From TMED14 sp003444795 (lineage in GTDB: Bacteria; Bacteroidota; Bacteroidia; Flavobacteriales; Schleiferiaceae): 13,477 nucleotides of DNA. The stretch lies in the NCBI GenBank assembly GCA_963978445.1, contig CAXBRT010000035.1, positions 1 to 13,477 on the forward strand, written 5' to 3'. This document shows positions 1 to 6,736 of the stretch, one piece after another; position 1 is the first letter of the stretch, and every line of letters begins with the position of its first letter. The notes beneath the pieces were generated by a model. It saw only the letters and a program-made list of their open reading frames with translations. It did not search any database and was not told where the DNA came from. Made by a program: the position numbers and the translations under genes.

Positions 1-1
1 T

Positions 2-1042
2 TCGGTCCCTCGCCGCCGCGACCTCGCCAGTCCCCTCTCCGAACTCATCGGCGTCGCCGCCCTCCTGATCATCCTCTTTTATGGCGGCCGCGAAGTCCTC
101 CAAGGCCATGGACTGTCGGGTGCTACCCTGGTCGCTTACCTCTTGTTTTTCTACCAGCTGATTCCCGCATTCAAGAGCGTTTCCATGGCACTTTATAACG
201 TCCAAAAGGGCCGAGCCGCCGCCGACCGCCTCTTCGAGGTCCTTTCCCTACCCTCCGGTCTTCCCCTTTCCCCAGCCCCGCACCCATGGACCTGCCCCGA
301 CCAAGGACCAGCCACCTTGGCTTTTGAATCCGTCGCATACACCTATCCAGGCGCCACCCAGCCTGCCCTGCACGATTTTTCTTTAACCCTTCAGCGCGGC
401 CAAACCATTGCCCTGGTGGGCCCCTCCGGTGGGGGCAAAACCACCCTCATCCACCTCCTACTCCGCGCCATGGATCCCACTCAGGGTTGCATCACCGTAG
501 ACGGAACCCCCTTGTCTGACCTTCCCCTATCCGATTGGCGCAAGGCGCTGGCCCTGGTCACCCAAGACGCCATTCTTTTCAATGCTAACGCGCTGGACAA
601 TATCACGCTGGGCGATCCCCACCCGGACAAGGCGCGCGCGCAAGCCGCCGCGCAAAAGGCCCAGGCTCTAGCCTTCATCGAGGCGCAGCCCGAGGGCTGG
701 GCGTCCTTGCTGGGAGAGGGCGGCGGCAAGCTGTCCGGCGGACAGCGGCAGCGCATGGCGCTGGCGCGCGCCCTGTACCGAGACGCACCGGTCTTGTTGT
801 TGGATGAGGCGACGTCGGCGCTCGATGCGGAGAATGAACGTTTGGTTCAGGAAGCCTTGGAAGAAGCTTGTAAAGGGCGGACTACGGTGGTGGTGGCGCA
901 TCGATTGGCGACGGTGCAGCGAGCAGATTGCATTGTGGTGGTGGACCAGGGAAGGGTGGTTCAGAAGGGAAGCCATGCAGAGCTGATGGCCCAAGGGGGA
1001 TTGTATGCTACCTTGGTGAAAACACAAATACTGGCCTCATGA
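2..1042 (+). CDS. ABC exporter, fused permease/ATPase, C-terminal part (5' end outside window)
   Basis: The frame is open from base 2, so this is the last 346 residues of a half-transporter that is usually about 600 residues long. A TTG at 143 can be read as a start but would cut a membrane helix, so I treat the gene as entering from the left. Two hydrophobic segments (fragment residues about 12-33 and 45-65) look like the last helices of the exporter permease. The ATPase domain follows from about residue 107: Walker A GPSGGGKTT (nt 419-445), a Q-loop in VTQDAILFN, the LSGGQ signature (nt 731-745), Walker B VLLLDEATSALD (nt 791-826) and an H-loop AHRL. This is the MsbA/type IV exporter layout in the inner membrane; the substrate (lipid, drug or peptide) cannot be told. 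Its TGA overlaps the ATG of the epimerase gene (ATGA). Synonymous codons shift from C-ending to G-ending along the fragment. Confidence 0.93.
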   Translation, partial: SVPRRRDLASPLSELIGVAALLIILFYGGREVLQGHGLSGATLVAYLLFFYQLIPAFKSVSMALYNVQKGRAAADRLFEVLSLPSGLPLSPAPHPWTCPDQGPATLAFESVAYTYPGATQPALHDFSLTLQRGQTIALVGPSGGGKTTLIHLLLRAMDPTQGCITVDGTPLSDLPLSDWRKALALVTQDAILFNANALDNITLGDPHPDKARAQAAAQKAQALAFIEAQPEGWASLLGEGGGKLSGGQRQRMALARALYRDAPVLLLDEATSALDAENERLVQEALEEACKGRTTVVVAHRLATVQRADCIVVVDQGRVVQKGSHAELMAQGGLYATLVKTQILAS

Positions 1043-1458
1043 CTGCCTCGCCCCACTTTGGACAGATTGAACACCTCGGAATAGCCGTTTCCAATTTGGC
1101 GGAGGCGGAGGAAAGGTATTCGGCCATGTTGGGGGTTGGGCCCTACAAGCGCGAAGAAGTAGAACGCGAAGGGGTGATGACCAGTTTTTTTCAGGTCGGC
1201 CCCAATAAAATTGAATTGCTGGAGGCGACGCGGGCCGACAGTGCCATCGCGAAATACATTGAGAAGCGCGGAGAAGGCCTGCACCATGTGGCGTATAAGG
1301 TGGAGGATATTCGGACGGAGATGGCGAGACTGCGCGACGCGGGGTTTCAGCTATTGAGTGAGGAGCCCAAGCCAGGGGCAGATGGCATGTTGGTGGCCTT
1401 TGTGCACCCTAAGACGGCCGGGGGCGTCCTCGTGGAGCTCTGCCAGCCTCAAGGTTAA
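1039..1458 (+). CDS. mce: methylmalonyl-CoA epimerase (VOC superfamily)
   Basis: A 139-residue protein of normal family length (about 130-150). The family interconverts (2R)- and (2S)-methylmalonyl-CoA, linking propionyl-CoA with succinyl-CoA through methylmalonyl-CoA mutase in the cytoplasm. It shows two VOC repeats: IEHLGIAVSNL near the N-terminus, then KIELLEA, GEGLHHVAYKVED and a C-terminal VLVELCQ. The expected metal ligands are present: His12, Glu59, one of His82/His83 and Glu133. I chose the ATG at 1039 because the protein then begins a few residues before the first VOC strand; the longer reading from 928 only translates ABC-transporter sequence in another frame. The start overlaps the ABC stop (ATGA), so the two are probably translationally coupled. 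The gene ends 6 bp from the stop of the convergent HAD gene. Confidence 0.93.
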   Translation: MTASPHFGQIEHLGIAVSNLAEAEERYSAMLGVGPYKREEVEREGVMTSFFQVGPNKIELLEATRADSAIAKYIEKRGEGLHHVAYKVEDIRTEMARLRDAGFQLLSEEPKPGADGMLVAFVHPKTAGGVLVELCQPQG

Positions 1459-1464
1459 CCGATT

Positions 1465-2148
1465 TTAGATAAACTGCTTCGCCTTCCAGCCATGCTGGAG
1501 GGCTGCTTCGATGTTGGCGAGGTTGTCGTCCAGGAAGAAGACGGTTGAAGGGTCTTTGACGCCCAGTGCGCGATCGACGGCTTGGTAAATGGCCTGGTCG
1601 GGCTTGCGGAGTTTGAGGTCGTAGGAATAGAAGATGGTTTGGAAGCAACGGCTGAATTCGGCGTAGCTGCGGAGGCCCATTCGGCGCTGCACTTCCTGGA
1701 TATGTATTCGGTTCGTGTTGCTCAATATATGGAGCTGATACGTCTGGCCGAGCATGCGAAGTTGGCCCATCAACCAAGGCTGAAGGTTGAGTAATAATGC
1801 GTTCCACGCCGTGTCAATGCTGGAGTCAGCAGCCGCGTAGCGCAGGTGCTGCCTGAAGGCATTTTGAAACTCCGAGGACGTGATTTCATCCGTTTCAATC
1901 GCCTGGTAGGCATTGTGCTTTTGGTAGCCCAACTCGCCCACGGTGAAGCTGGGACGCGCACCCAAAGCCGTGAAGGCCTCTGCACTCCGGCGGGGCTCAA
2001 TGTCGATGAGTACTTTGCCAAAGTCAAAAACGATGTGTTCCGCATCGCCCGCCCATTCAGCGATCTCGTGGGCACGAAACCGCCGAATGGGAGGCAATGG
2101 GTTGGGGAGTTGGGGCTGAAACTTTGCCCCGAGGCTCTTTGGAGGCAT
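1465..2148 (-). CDS. HAD-family phosphatase, YihX-like (subfamily IA)
   Basis: A 227-residue haloacid-dehalogenase hydrolase. Motif I is FDFGKVLID with the nucleophile Asp42; the usual Asp+2 is Gly, as in the YihX (glucose-1-phosphate phosphatase) branch. Motif II is ILSNTN with Ser143, motif III is LRKPD with Lys182 and motif IV is FFLDDN with Asp207/Asp208. The SNTNR, RKPxxxIYQ and DDNxxNIEAA strings are those of YihX-like enzymes, so a cytoplasmic sugar-phosphate or nucleotide phosphatase is likely, but the substrate is not predictable. The ATG shares one base with the stop of the upstream secreted-protein gene, which supports this start and coupled translation. About 38 residues, rich in Pro and Lys/Arg, precede motif I, longer than usual; there is no internal Met in that stretch. 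Confidence 0.9.
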   Translation of the reverse strand: MPPKSLGAKFQPQLPNPLPPIRRFRAHEIAEWAGDAEHIVFDFGKVLIDIEPRRSAEAFTALGARPSFTVGELGYQKHNAYQAIETDEITSSEFQNAFRQHLRYAAADSSIDTAWNALLLNLQPWLMGQLRMLGQTYQLHILSNTNRIHIQEVQRRMGLRSYAEFSRCFQTIFYSYDLKLRKPDQAIYQAVDRALGVKDPSTVFFLDDNLANIEAALQHGWKAKQFI

Positions 2149-5100
2149 TAAGGATTCCAGCTCGGGAGCAAGGGCAATGGCGTGGCCGCTATGCGCGCAC
2201 TAAACTCGCGGTAGTCCGTGTCCAGGAAGTCCTGCAACAGGGCCATTTCCTCTCGGGTGCGCTTCTCCCAAGTGGTATGCATGTTCAAAGTGTTGCTGCT
2301 GGGCTTCCCGTGTAGACTCCAGAGATAGCCGCCAAATTGGCCATTGACAGAGGCCCATGTTTCGGGCTGTTCAAAGTAGCCTTTGACATCTTCCTTACCG
2401 AATAGGCGCAGGCGATGGTCTTCGATAGCTTTTTTGAGCGCTTTGATTTCATCTAGCAGGGGCTGAACGGATGCGCTGTCGCTTTCTTTGCGGCCTTTTA
2501 AAATGCGCTCTAAGGCGCCCAAGCTTTCATTGGCCTCGTAGAGGTTGGACACGAGGTCAGACATTTCTTGGTTGATGCCGTAGAGGCTCCGCTGGAAATC
2601 GATTTGTGCGGCCCACTCTGCTTCGCCCATTTGGATGCGGGGGTCGTCGACAACTTCTACATGGGCACTGTCTTTTTCCCCGTTGAGGCTAAATACGGCG
2701 AGGTAGCTGCCTGGTGCCACGCTTGCACCTCGTGGATCAGACTTCTCGCGGTCTTCGTTGCGCTTGCCCCAGCGGGGACGTTGGCTACCTTTTTCAGCCA
2801 TATCCCACGTAAAGCGGTAGAGCCCCTTGCGTTCCTCCTTGTCAAGCTTGCGCTCGAAGTGGCGGATGACTTCTCCTTGTGCATTGTAGATGTCAATGAG
2901 CAGGGGCTCCTTGCCATCCTCTGGTGCATCCAGATTCAAGACAAAGCGCGCACCGCCGCCTCGGTTTTCGCCTTTGAAATCGGCCCAACCTTGGAAGCGA
3001 ATGCCGTCAGAAACGCGCGTTTCCGCATGTATGGCCAAAGGAGCGTCAAAGGCGGTGAGGGTTCGGCCCTGTGCAGCGCCCTTCACGATGGCCCGCAAGG
3101 GACGCAGGTCGTCTAGGACCCATGCAGAGCGGCCAAAGGTGCCCAAAACGAGGTCTTGTTCGCGCTCTTGGATGGCCAAATCCTGAACAGGCATGGTGGG
3201 AAGTCCCTTCCAAGGCTGCCAATTACGGCCATAATCCGTACTGACTTGTAAGCCCGTTTCCGTGCCCAAATAGAGGATGCTAGGCACTTCGTTGTCCTGA
3301 ATGACGCTCAGGGTGTGACCCGTCAAGCCAGCTTTGGCGACAAGGTTGGTCCAAGTCTTGCCATAGTCCTTGGTGTGGAAGAGGTAGGCGTTCCAGTCGT
3401 TTTGGCGGTAGTTGTTGACCACCACAAAGGCCTCGCCTGCATCGTAGGCAGAAGCGTGGATGTGAGGGACCCAAGCGCCTTCAGGAAGGCCCTTGATCTT
3501 GGGGCTGCAGTTGGTCCAGGTGGCGCCACCGTCCTTGCTGACTTGAATGTTGCCATCGTCTGTACCTACCCACAAGGTCTCAGGATTCTTGGGGGAGGGG
3601 GCTATGGTTAAAATACAGGTGTGGTTCTCTGCGCCCGTCACGTCAAAGGTGAGACCGCCCGATTCCAAGGACTTTTGCTTGTCCGGGTTATTGGTCGTTA
3701 GGTCTGGGGAAATGATGGTCCACGTGCGTCCCTGGTCGGGGCTGTAGTGCACGTATTGAGAGCCGTAATATAGACCGTCCGCGTTGCTGGGGTCGCCAGC
3801 AATCGCCGCATTCCAATGCCAGCGCAACCATTCGCCGTCGGGGTGGACGGGCTTGATGGATTCGGTCATACCCGTAAGCATGTCCACCCGCGCTAGTGAG
3901 CCTTCTTGCGCCATGGCGTAAGAAATGCGGGGATTGGTGGGGTGGGGCAGTACGTCAAAGCCATCGCCAAAGTAGAGCTCCTGCCATTCGTTGTTGCCAA
4001 TGCCCGTTCCAATCCAAGAATAGGCTGGGCCGCGCCAGGAGCCGTTGTCCTGCATGCCTCCGTAAACGTTGTATGGCAGTTGGTTGTCGACGCGAATGTG
4101 GTAGAACTGCGCCACAGGAAGGTTCTCCACAAAGCGCCAGCTTTCGCCGCCGTCCCAGGAGATGTTCAAACCTCCGTCATTGCCTTCAATGATGTGGCCA
4201 GGGCGACGGGGGTTTAGCCAAATGGCGTGGTGGTCCGGGTGGACTTTGTTGTAAGGGGTTGCAATAGACCAGGATTTACCGCCGTCGGTGCTCTTTGAAA
4301 CAAGCGTCCAAAGCGAGTAGAGGGTTTGGTCGTTGAAGGGATCCACAAAGAGGTCCGAATAGTAGAAAGGTCGGTTCCCAATGTTCTCGTCTTCGCTGAT
4401 TTTGAACCACTTGAATCCGCCATCGTTAGAGCCATATAAACCGTTTTTAGCTTTGTTTTCAATCAAGGCGTAGACTTTCTTGGGGTTGCTAGGCGCAATG
4501 GCAATACCCATGCGGCCCAATTCGCCTTCCGGCAAGCCGTCTTCGCTGGTGCGCTTGGTCCAAGTTTCGCCGCCATCCAAAGTGACATACATACCGCTTC
4601 CTTCGCCGCCGGATTTGAAAATCCAGGGCCAGCGGCGGTACTCCCACATGGCACAAATCAATTTGTTGGGGTTGACGGGATCCATGACGAGGTCAGCTGC
4701 CCCAGTGCGTTCGTTGTTGTAGAGAATTTTCTTCCAGGTCTTGCCACCGTCAGTGGTCTTGTACACGCCGCGGTCCGGCGTGTCGCCATAGGCAACACCG
4801 ATAGCTGCTACGTAAACGGTGTTGGGGTTTCGGGGATCAATGACGATGCGGTGGATGTGCTTCGTCTCCTTTAATCCAACGAGCTGAAAGGATTTGCCGC
4901 CATCCATGGATTTGAAGAGGCCGCCTCCGCTAGATTGCGAATTTCTGGGATTTCCTTCGCCACTTCCCACCCAAATAACATCCGGGTTGGTGGGATCCAC
5001 CTTTACGGCGCCAATGCCTGCCGTGGGTTGGTCATCCCAAATGGACGTCCAGCTCTGACCCGCATTTTCGCTCATCCACACCCCGCCTGATGCCGTGCCG

Positions 5101-5276
5101 ACATAGAGGTGATTGTCATTTAAAGGGTTGGCATCAATCGATGTCACGCGGCCAGACATACCGGCAGGACCGATGTTTCGGAATTTCATATCCTCCAAAA
5201 GGTCTGGAGTAACGCTCTGCCCATAGGCAGTAATAGCAAGGGCTATGGCCGAAATAGATAGGACGAACTTCTTCAT
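2148..5276 (-). CDS. secreted BNR/Asp-box beta-propeller protein (VPS10/sortilin-like 'glycosyl hydrolase')
   Basis: A 1042-residue protein with a Sec signal peptide (about residues 1-20, ending TAYGQS). Residues 25-720 contain at least ten Asp-box motifs of the S-x-D-x-G-x-x-W type (for example SMDGGKSF at 123, TTDGGKTW at 174, TLDGGETW at 232, STDGGKSW at 329, SWDGGESW at 373, SKDGGATW at 580, STDYGRNW at 679), each with a DPxNPxxxYVG-like strand nearby, so it should fold as large beta-propellers. A FlgD/Ig-like beta module follows (about 780-880, with PGSYLAVFSLNGEKDSA), then a helical, charged C-terminal part (about 900-985). Related Bacteroidota proteins are often labelled VPS10 or glycosyl hydrolase without proven activity; I see no decisive catalytic motif. 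There is no recognisable type IX secretion C-terminal domain, so a periplasmic location is likely. It lies 25 bp after the AraC gene and overlaps the HAD gene by one base. Confidence 0.92.
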   Translation of the reverse strand: MKKFVLSISAIALAITAYGQSVTPDLLEDMKFRNIGPAGMSGRVTSIDANPLNDNHLYVGTASGGVWMSENAGQSWTSIWDDQPTAGIGAVKVDPTNPDVIWVGSGEGNPRNSQSSGGGLFKSMDGGKSFQLVGLKETKHIHRIVIDPRNPNTVYVAAIGVAYGDTPDRGVYKTTDGGKTWKKILYNNERTGAADLVMDPVNPNKLICAMWEYRRWPWIFKSGGEGSGMYVTLDGGETWTKRTSEDGLPEGELGRMGIAIAPSNPKKVYALIENKAKNGLYGSNDGGFKWFKISEDENIGNRPFYYSDLFVDPFNDQTLYSLWTLVSKSTDGGKSWSIATPYNKVHPDHHAIWLNPRRPGHIIEGNDGGLNISWDGGESWRFVENLPVAQFYHIRVDNQLPYNVYGGMQDNGSWRGPAYSWIGTGIGNNEWQELYFGDGFDVLPHPTNPRISYAMAQEGSLARVDMLTGMTESIKPVHPDGEWLRWHWNAAIAGDPSNADGLYYGSQYVHYSPDQGRTWTIISPDLTTNNPDKQKSLESGGLTFDVTGAENHTCILTIAPSPKNPETLWVGTDDGNIQVSKDGGATWTNCSPKIKGLPEGAWVPHIHASAYDAGEAFVVVNNYRQNDWNAYLFHTKDYGKTWTNLVAKAGLTGHTLSVIQDNEVPSILYLGTETGLQVSTDYGRNWQPWKGLPTMPVQDLAIQEREQDLVLGTFGRSAWVLDDLRPLRAIVKGAAQGRTLTAFDAPLAIHAETRVSDGIRFQGWADFKGENRGGGARFVLNLDAPEDGKEPLLIDIYNAQGEVIRHFERKLDKEERKGLYRFTWDMAEKGSQRPRWGKRNEDREKSDPRGASVAPGSYLAVFSLNGEKDSAHVEVVDDPRIQMGEAEWAAQIDFQRSLYGINQEMSDLVSNLYEANESLGALERILKGRKESDSASVQPLLDEIKALKKAIEDHRLRLFGKEDVKGYFEQPETWASVNGQFGGYLWSLHGKPSSNTLNMHTTWEKRTREEMALLQDFLDTDYREFSARIAATPLPLLPSWNP

Positions 5277-5301
5277 GGCGGGAAGATAGTCCTCAAAGCG
5301 C

Positions 5302-6189
5302 TCATTCCGCTACTTTGTACTTCCTCGGGGTCGTCCCAAACTTTTTCTTAAATGCCGCAATAAAATGGCTAGGGTTGGTATAGCCAATGTCAAAAGCCAC
5401 TTCATTGACGGATTTTTCGCCCACGTCGAGCATGCGGCGCGCATGGTTGAGGCGCGTGTCCATTGCAAAACCATACACGGTATTGCCATAGACTTCTTTG
5501 AAGCCTACTTTCAGGCGGTAAGCGTTTAGCCCTGTTTTTTCTGAGAGTTCCGCAATGGTAGGCGGGCTTTGCCACTGATCCAAAATGATAGACTTCGCTT
5601 CTCGAATTTTCCTCACGGTTTCCTCATCCTTCAGGAATGGGCAAGCCACCACATTGGGTTCGGAGGTGTGGAAATAGAGCCCAAGGAGTTCGAGGATTTG
5701 GCCCAAATGAGCCACGCGCTGGGCATTAGGACTTAGTCGGTGGTGAAAGAGATTTTCGAGCAAAATCTGCATACCCGAATCCACCCCACGCTGATCATAT
5801 ATGGGGCGCTGGAGGTCCTTTTGGCTCAAGAAGGGCAACTCCTGTGCGTCCACCCCATCGCGCATGAACAAGGTGTGCATTCGGCTAAAAGCAATCCGAA
5901 CGCCAATCATGCGATGCCCTTTTGGCATGGTGGCCAACGCCTTTAGCGTGTCCTTGGGATTGTAAATGAAGAAACTCTGCCCCTGAGGAAGCGGACGCAT
6001 GTACATGGGGCCAAACTGAAATGCCACATCTCCCTCCATGCTGAAGAACAAGTGAATACTCTCGGGGTGGAGGTCCACCCCTGTGGGGAGTTCCGCATCT
6101 TGGGATTTAACCCGCAGTATTCCGATTCCATCATACAAGTCCTGAAACTCAGCCGAGTTTCTTTTTGGGGTATTTCCGAGTAATGCCAT
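5302..6189 (-). CDS. AraC-family transcriptional regulator (PchR-like)
   Basis: A 295-residue regulator when started at the ATG at 6189. The N-terminal about 180 residues contain beta-rich sequence (LHLFFSMEGDVAFQFGP-type strands) consistent with a cupin-like sensing domain. The last about 100 residues carry the two helix-turn-helix units: TIAELSEKTGLNAYRLKVGFKEVYG, then VNEVAFDIGYTNPSHFIAAFKKKFGTTPRKY, the AraC signature. The LKxGFKEVYGxTVYG stretch is typical of the PchR branch, whose known members respond to siderophores; the ligand here is unknown. The frame can be extended to a TTG at 6219, but that codon lies inside a good -7 box (TAATTTTG, 6224-6217), so the extension is unlikely to be transcribed. 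The gene is probably cotranscribed with the secreted propeller gene 25 bp downstream. Repeated 13-bp sites at its start and upstream suggest autoregulation. Confidence 0.9.
   Translation of the reverse strand: MALLGNTPKRNSAEFQDLYDGIGILRVKSQDAELPTGVDLHPESIHLFFSMEGDVAFQFGPMYMRPLPQGQSFFIYNPKDTLKALATMPKGHRMIGVRIAFSRMHTLFMRDGVDAQELPFLSQKDLQRPIYDQRGVDSGMQILLENLFHHRLSPNAQRVAHLGQILELLGLYFHTSEPNVVACPFLKDEETVRKIREAKSIILDQWQSPPTIAELSEKTGLNAYRLKVGFKEVYGNTVYGFAMDTRLNHARRMLDVGEKSVNEVAFDIGYTNPSHFIAAFKKKFGTTPRKYKVAE
6162..6174 (+). repeat. third copy of the TTTTYGGGGYATK 13-mer, in the 5' end of the AraC gene
   Basis: TTTTTGGGGTATT lies within the first codons of the AraC-family gene, downstream of that gene's promoter. 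It matches the copy at 6285-6297 at 12 of 13 positions; with one extra base to the left the two share an exact 13-mer (6161-6173 and 6284-6296). A copy here could serve as a roadblock or looping site. One copy in coding sequence could also be chance. Confidence 0.4.
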
Positions 6190-6216
6190 GGGGGATTTCT
6201 TTCTGCTAATGCGGGG

Positions 6217-6224
6217 CAAAATTA
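6217..6224 (-). promoter_or_regulatory. Bacteroidota -7 box for the AraC operon
   Basis: Read on the minus strand this is TAATTTTG followed by CCCC, a full match to the Bacteroidota consensus TAnnTTTG. It ends 27 bases before the ATG at 6189, giving a leader of about 20 bases. No clear -33 TTTG is seen. Its position argues against the TTG start at 6219. Confidence 0.65.
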
Positions 6225-6264
6225 CCTATTAAGCTCTGTTTAAACGCTTGTTAGGTATTTTTTG

Positions 6265-6297
6265 TTTTCGGGGCATGAAATTGCTTTTTGGGGTATG
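6265..6297 (+). promoter_or_regulatory. tandem direct repeats TTTTYGGGGYATG, candidate AraC-type operator
   Basis: TTTTCGGGGCATG (6265-6277) and TTTTTGGGGTATG (6285-6297) agree at 11 of 13 positions; both differences are C/T transitions. They are 20 bp apart start to start, about two helical turns. They sit between the divergent promoters of the AraC gene and the small membrane-protein gene. AraC-family proteins often bind direct repeats at about 21-bp spacing, so this is a natural operator candidate; the binding protein is inferred. Confidence 0.5.
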
Positions 6298-6300
6298 GGC

Positions 6301-6318
6301 GCTCGGTAGCGCTCGGTA
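6301..6318 (+). repeat. short direct repeat GCTCGGTA x2, 10-bp period
   Basis: GCTCGGTA occurs at 6301-6308 and again at 6311-6318, one helical turn apart, and the second copy runs into the -7 box of the small membrane-protein gene. It may be part of the promoter recognition region or a simple local duplication. Confidence 0.4.
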
Positions 6319-6324
6319 CTTTTG
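6317..6324 (+). promoter_or_regulatory. Bacteroidota -7 box for the 54-aa membrane-protein gene
   Basis: TACTTTTG followed by CC is a full match to TAnnTTTG. Only five bases separate it from the ATG at 6330, so transcription should begin at or next to the start codon. No good -33 element stands at 19-21 bp spacing. Confidence 0.6.
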
Positions 6325-6329
6325 CCTCG

Positions 6330-6494
6330 ATGAAACAACTGCGCCTCTATCGAAATATCCTCCGCGAGGAGGGTTGGTCTGGTCTCACCAAGAAGGCGGG
6401 CAAACCCGTAGCTATCGGTCTGTTTCTCTTTTTTCTCTTGAAAGGCATCGCTTGGTTGGTCCTCGCCTATGGGGGCTTTGAGCTGCTTTTCTGA
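6330..6494 (+). CDS. small single-pass membrane protein, 54 aa, unknown function
   Basis: I do not recognise a named family. The first 26 residues are basic and polar (MKQLRLYRN, then EEGW and TKKAGK). Residues about 27-48 (PVAIGLFLFFLLKGIAWLVLAY) form one clear transmembrane helix, and the protein ends GGFELLF. The positive N-terminus suggests N-in topology. I chose the ATG at 6330 because a consensus promoter box lies directly before it; the frame extends upstream to 6288, but that part overlaps the promoter. Small Bacteroidota proteins with a basic head and one helix are common, so it may be conserved. It is divergent from the AraC gene and shares the repeat region at 6265-6297, so the regulator may control it. 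It is followed by the tRNA promoter. Confidence 0.65.
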   Translation: MKQLRLYRNILREEGWSGLTKKAGKPVAIGLFLFFLLKGIAWLVLAYGGFELLF

Positions 6495-6539
6495 CCGAAT
6501 TTCTCCCATTTTCCCTTCCAGTATGTCCGATGCTCGGCG

Positions 6540-6547
6540 TACTTTTG
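6540..6547 (+). promoter_or_regulatory. Bacteroidota -7 box for the CAT-anticodon tRNA
   Basis: TACTTTTG followed by CCC matches TAnnTTTG, with GCTCG just upstream (6532-6536) as at the other two promoters of this window that carry it. It ends 34 bases before the tRNA, so the precursor should carry a 5' leader of roughly 28 bases. Confidence 0.65.
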
Positions 6548-6552
6548 CCCTC

Positions 6553-6578
6553 CTCCCATTGGATGCATTTGATGGGAG
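6553..6578 (+). other. hairpin in the tRNA 5' leader
   Basis: CTCCCAT (6553-6559) pairs perfectly with ATGGGAG (6572-6578) around a 12-base loop. It lies between the predicted transcription start and the mature tRNA 5' end, four bases before the tRNA, so it would be part of the leader removed by RNase P. Confidence 0.5.
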
Positions 6579-6581
6579 TCC

Positions 6582-6654
<73 letters not shown>

Positions 6655-6659
6655 CTAAA

Positions 6660-6690
6660 CCCCGGCCCTCGGAGAGGGCTGGGGATTTTT
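6660..6690 (+). terminator. intrinsic terminator of the tRNA-Ile2 transcript
   Basis: An 11-bp stem (6660-6670 with 6674-6684, one G-T pair) closes on a GGA loop and is followed by ATTTTT. It starts five bases after the tRNA discriminator base. A strong Rho-independent terminator. Confidence 0.88.
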
Positions 6691-6736
6691 ATTTCGGCCC
6701 AATGTGCTCGCACAAAATGGGCCGGGTAAAAATCCC
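6682..6736. repeat. large imperfect inverted repeat overlapping the terminator
   Basis: GGGATTTTTA (6682-6691) pairs with TAAAAATCCC (6727-6736), CGGCCCA (6695-6701) with TGGGCCG (6718-6724) and TGTG (6703-6706) with CACA (6711-6714) around a CTCG loop. The outer left arm reuses the 3' side of the tRNA terminator and its T-tract, so the two structures exclude each other in RNA. The element may act in both directions or be a repeat of REP type; its function is unknown. Confidence 0.55.

Noticed and set aside
1409..1807. 132-residue minus-strand frame across the mce/HAD border
   Set aside because: It overlaps two recognised genes in other frames and resembles no family; it is Pro- and Arg-rich in the way expected of a shadow frame.
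2568..3116. 182-residue plus-strand frame inside the secreted propeller gene
   Set aside because: The opposite strand encodes a continuous 1042-residue protein with a signal peptide and Asp-box repeats; this is a shadow of its codon bias.
2330..5200. Repeated gcc/gtc-rich motifs as a DNA repeat or CRISPR-like array
   Set aside because: They encode the Asp-box repeats of the propeller protein, vary in DNA sequence and have no regular spacing.
6190..6219. Ten-residue N-terminal extension of the AraC regulator from a TTG start
   Set aside because: The TTG is part of a consensus -7 box (TAATTTTG, 6224-6217); transcription should begin inside the extension. The ATG at 6189 gives a normal leader.
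6240..6509. 89-residue minus-strand frame opposite the small membrane protein
   Set aside because: It has no family resemblance or promoter and covers the operator repeats; the plus-strand frame has a consensus promoter and a clean membrane helix.
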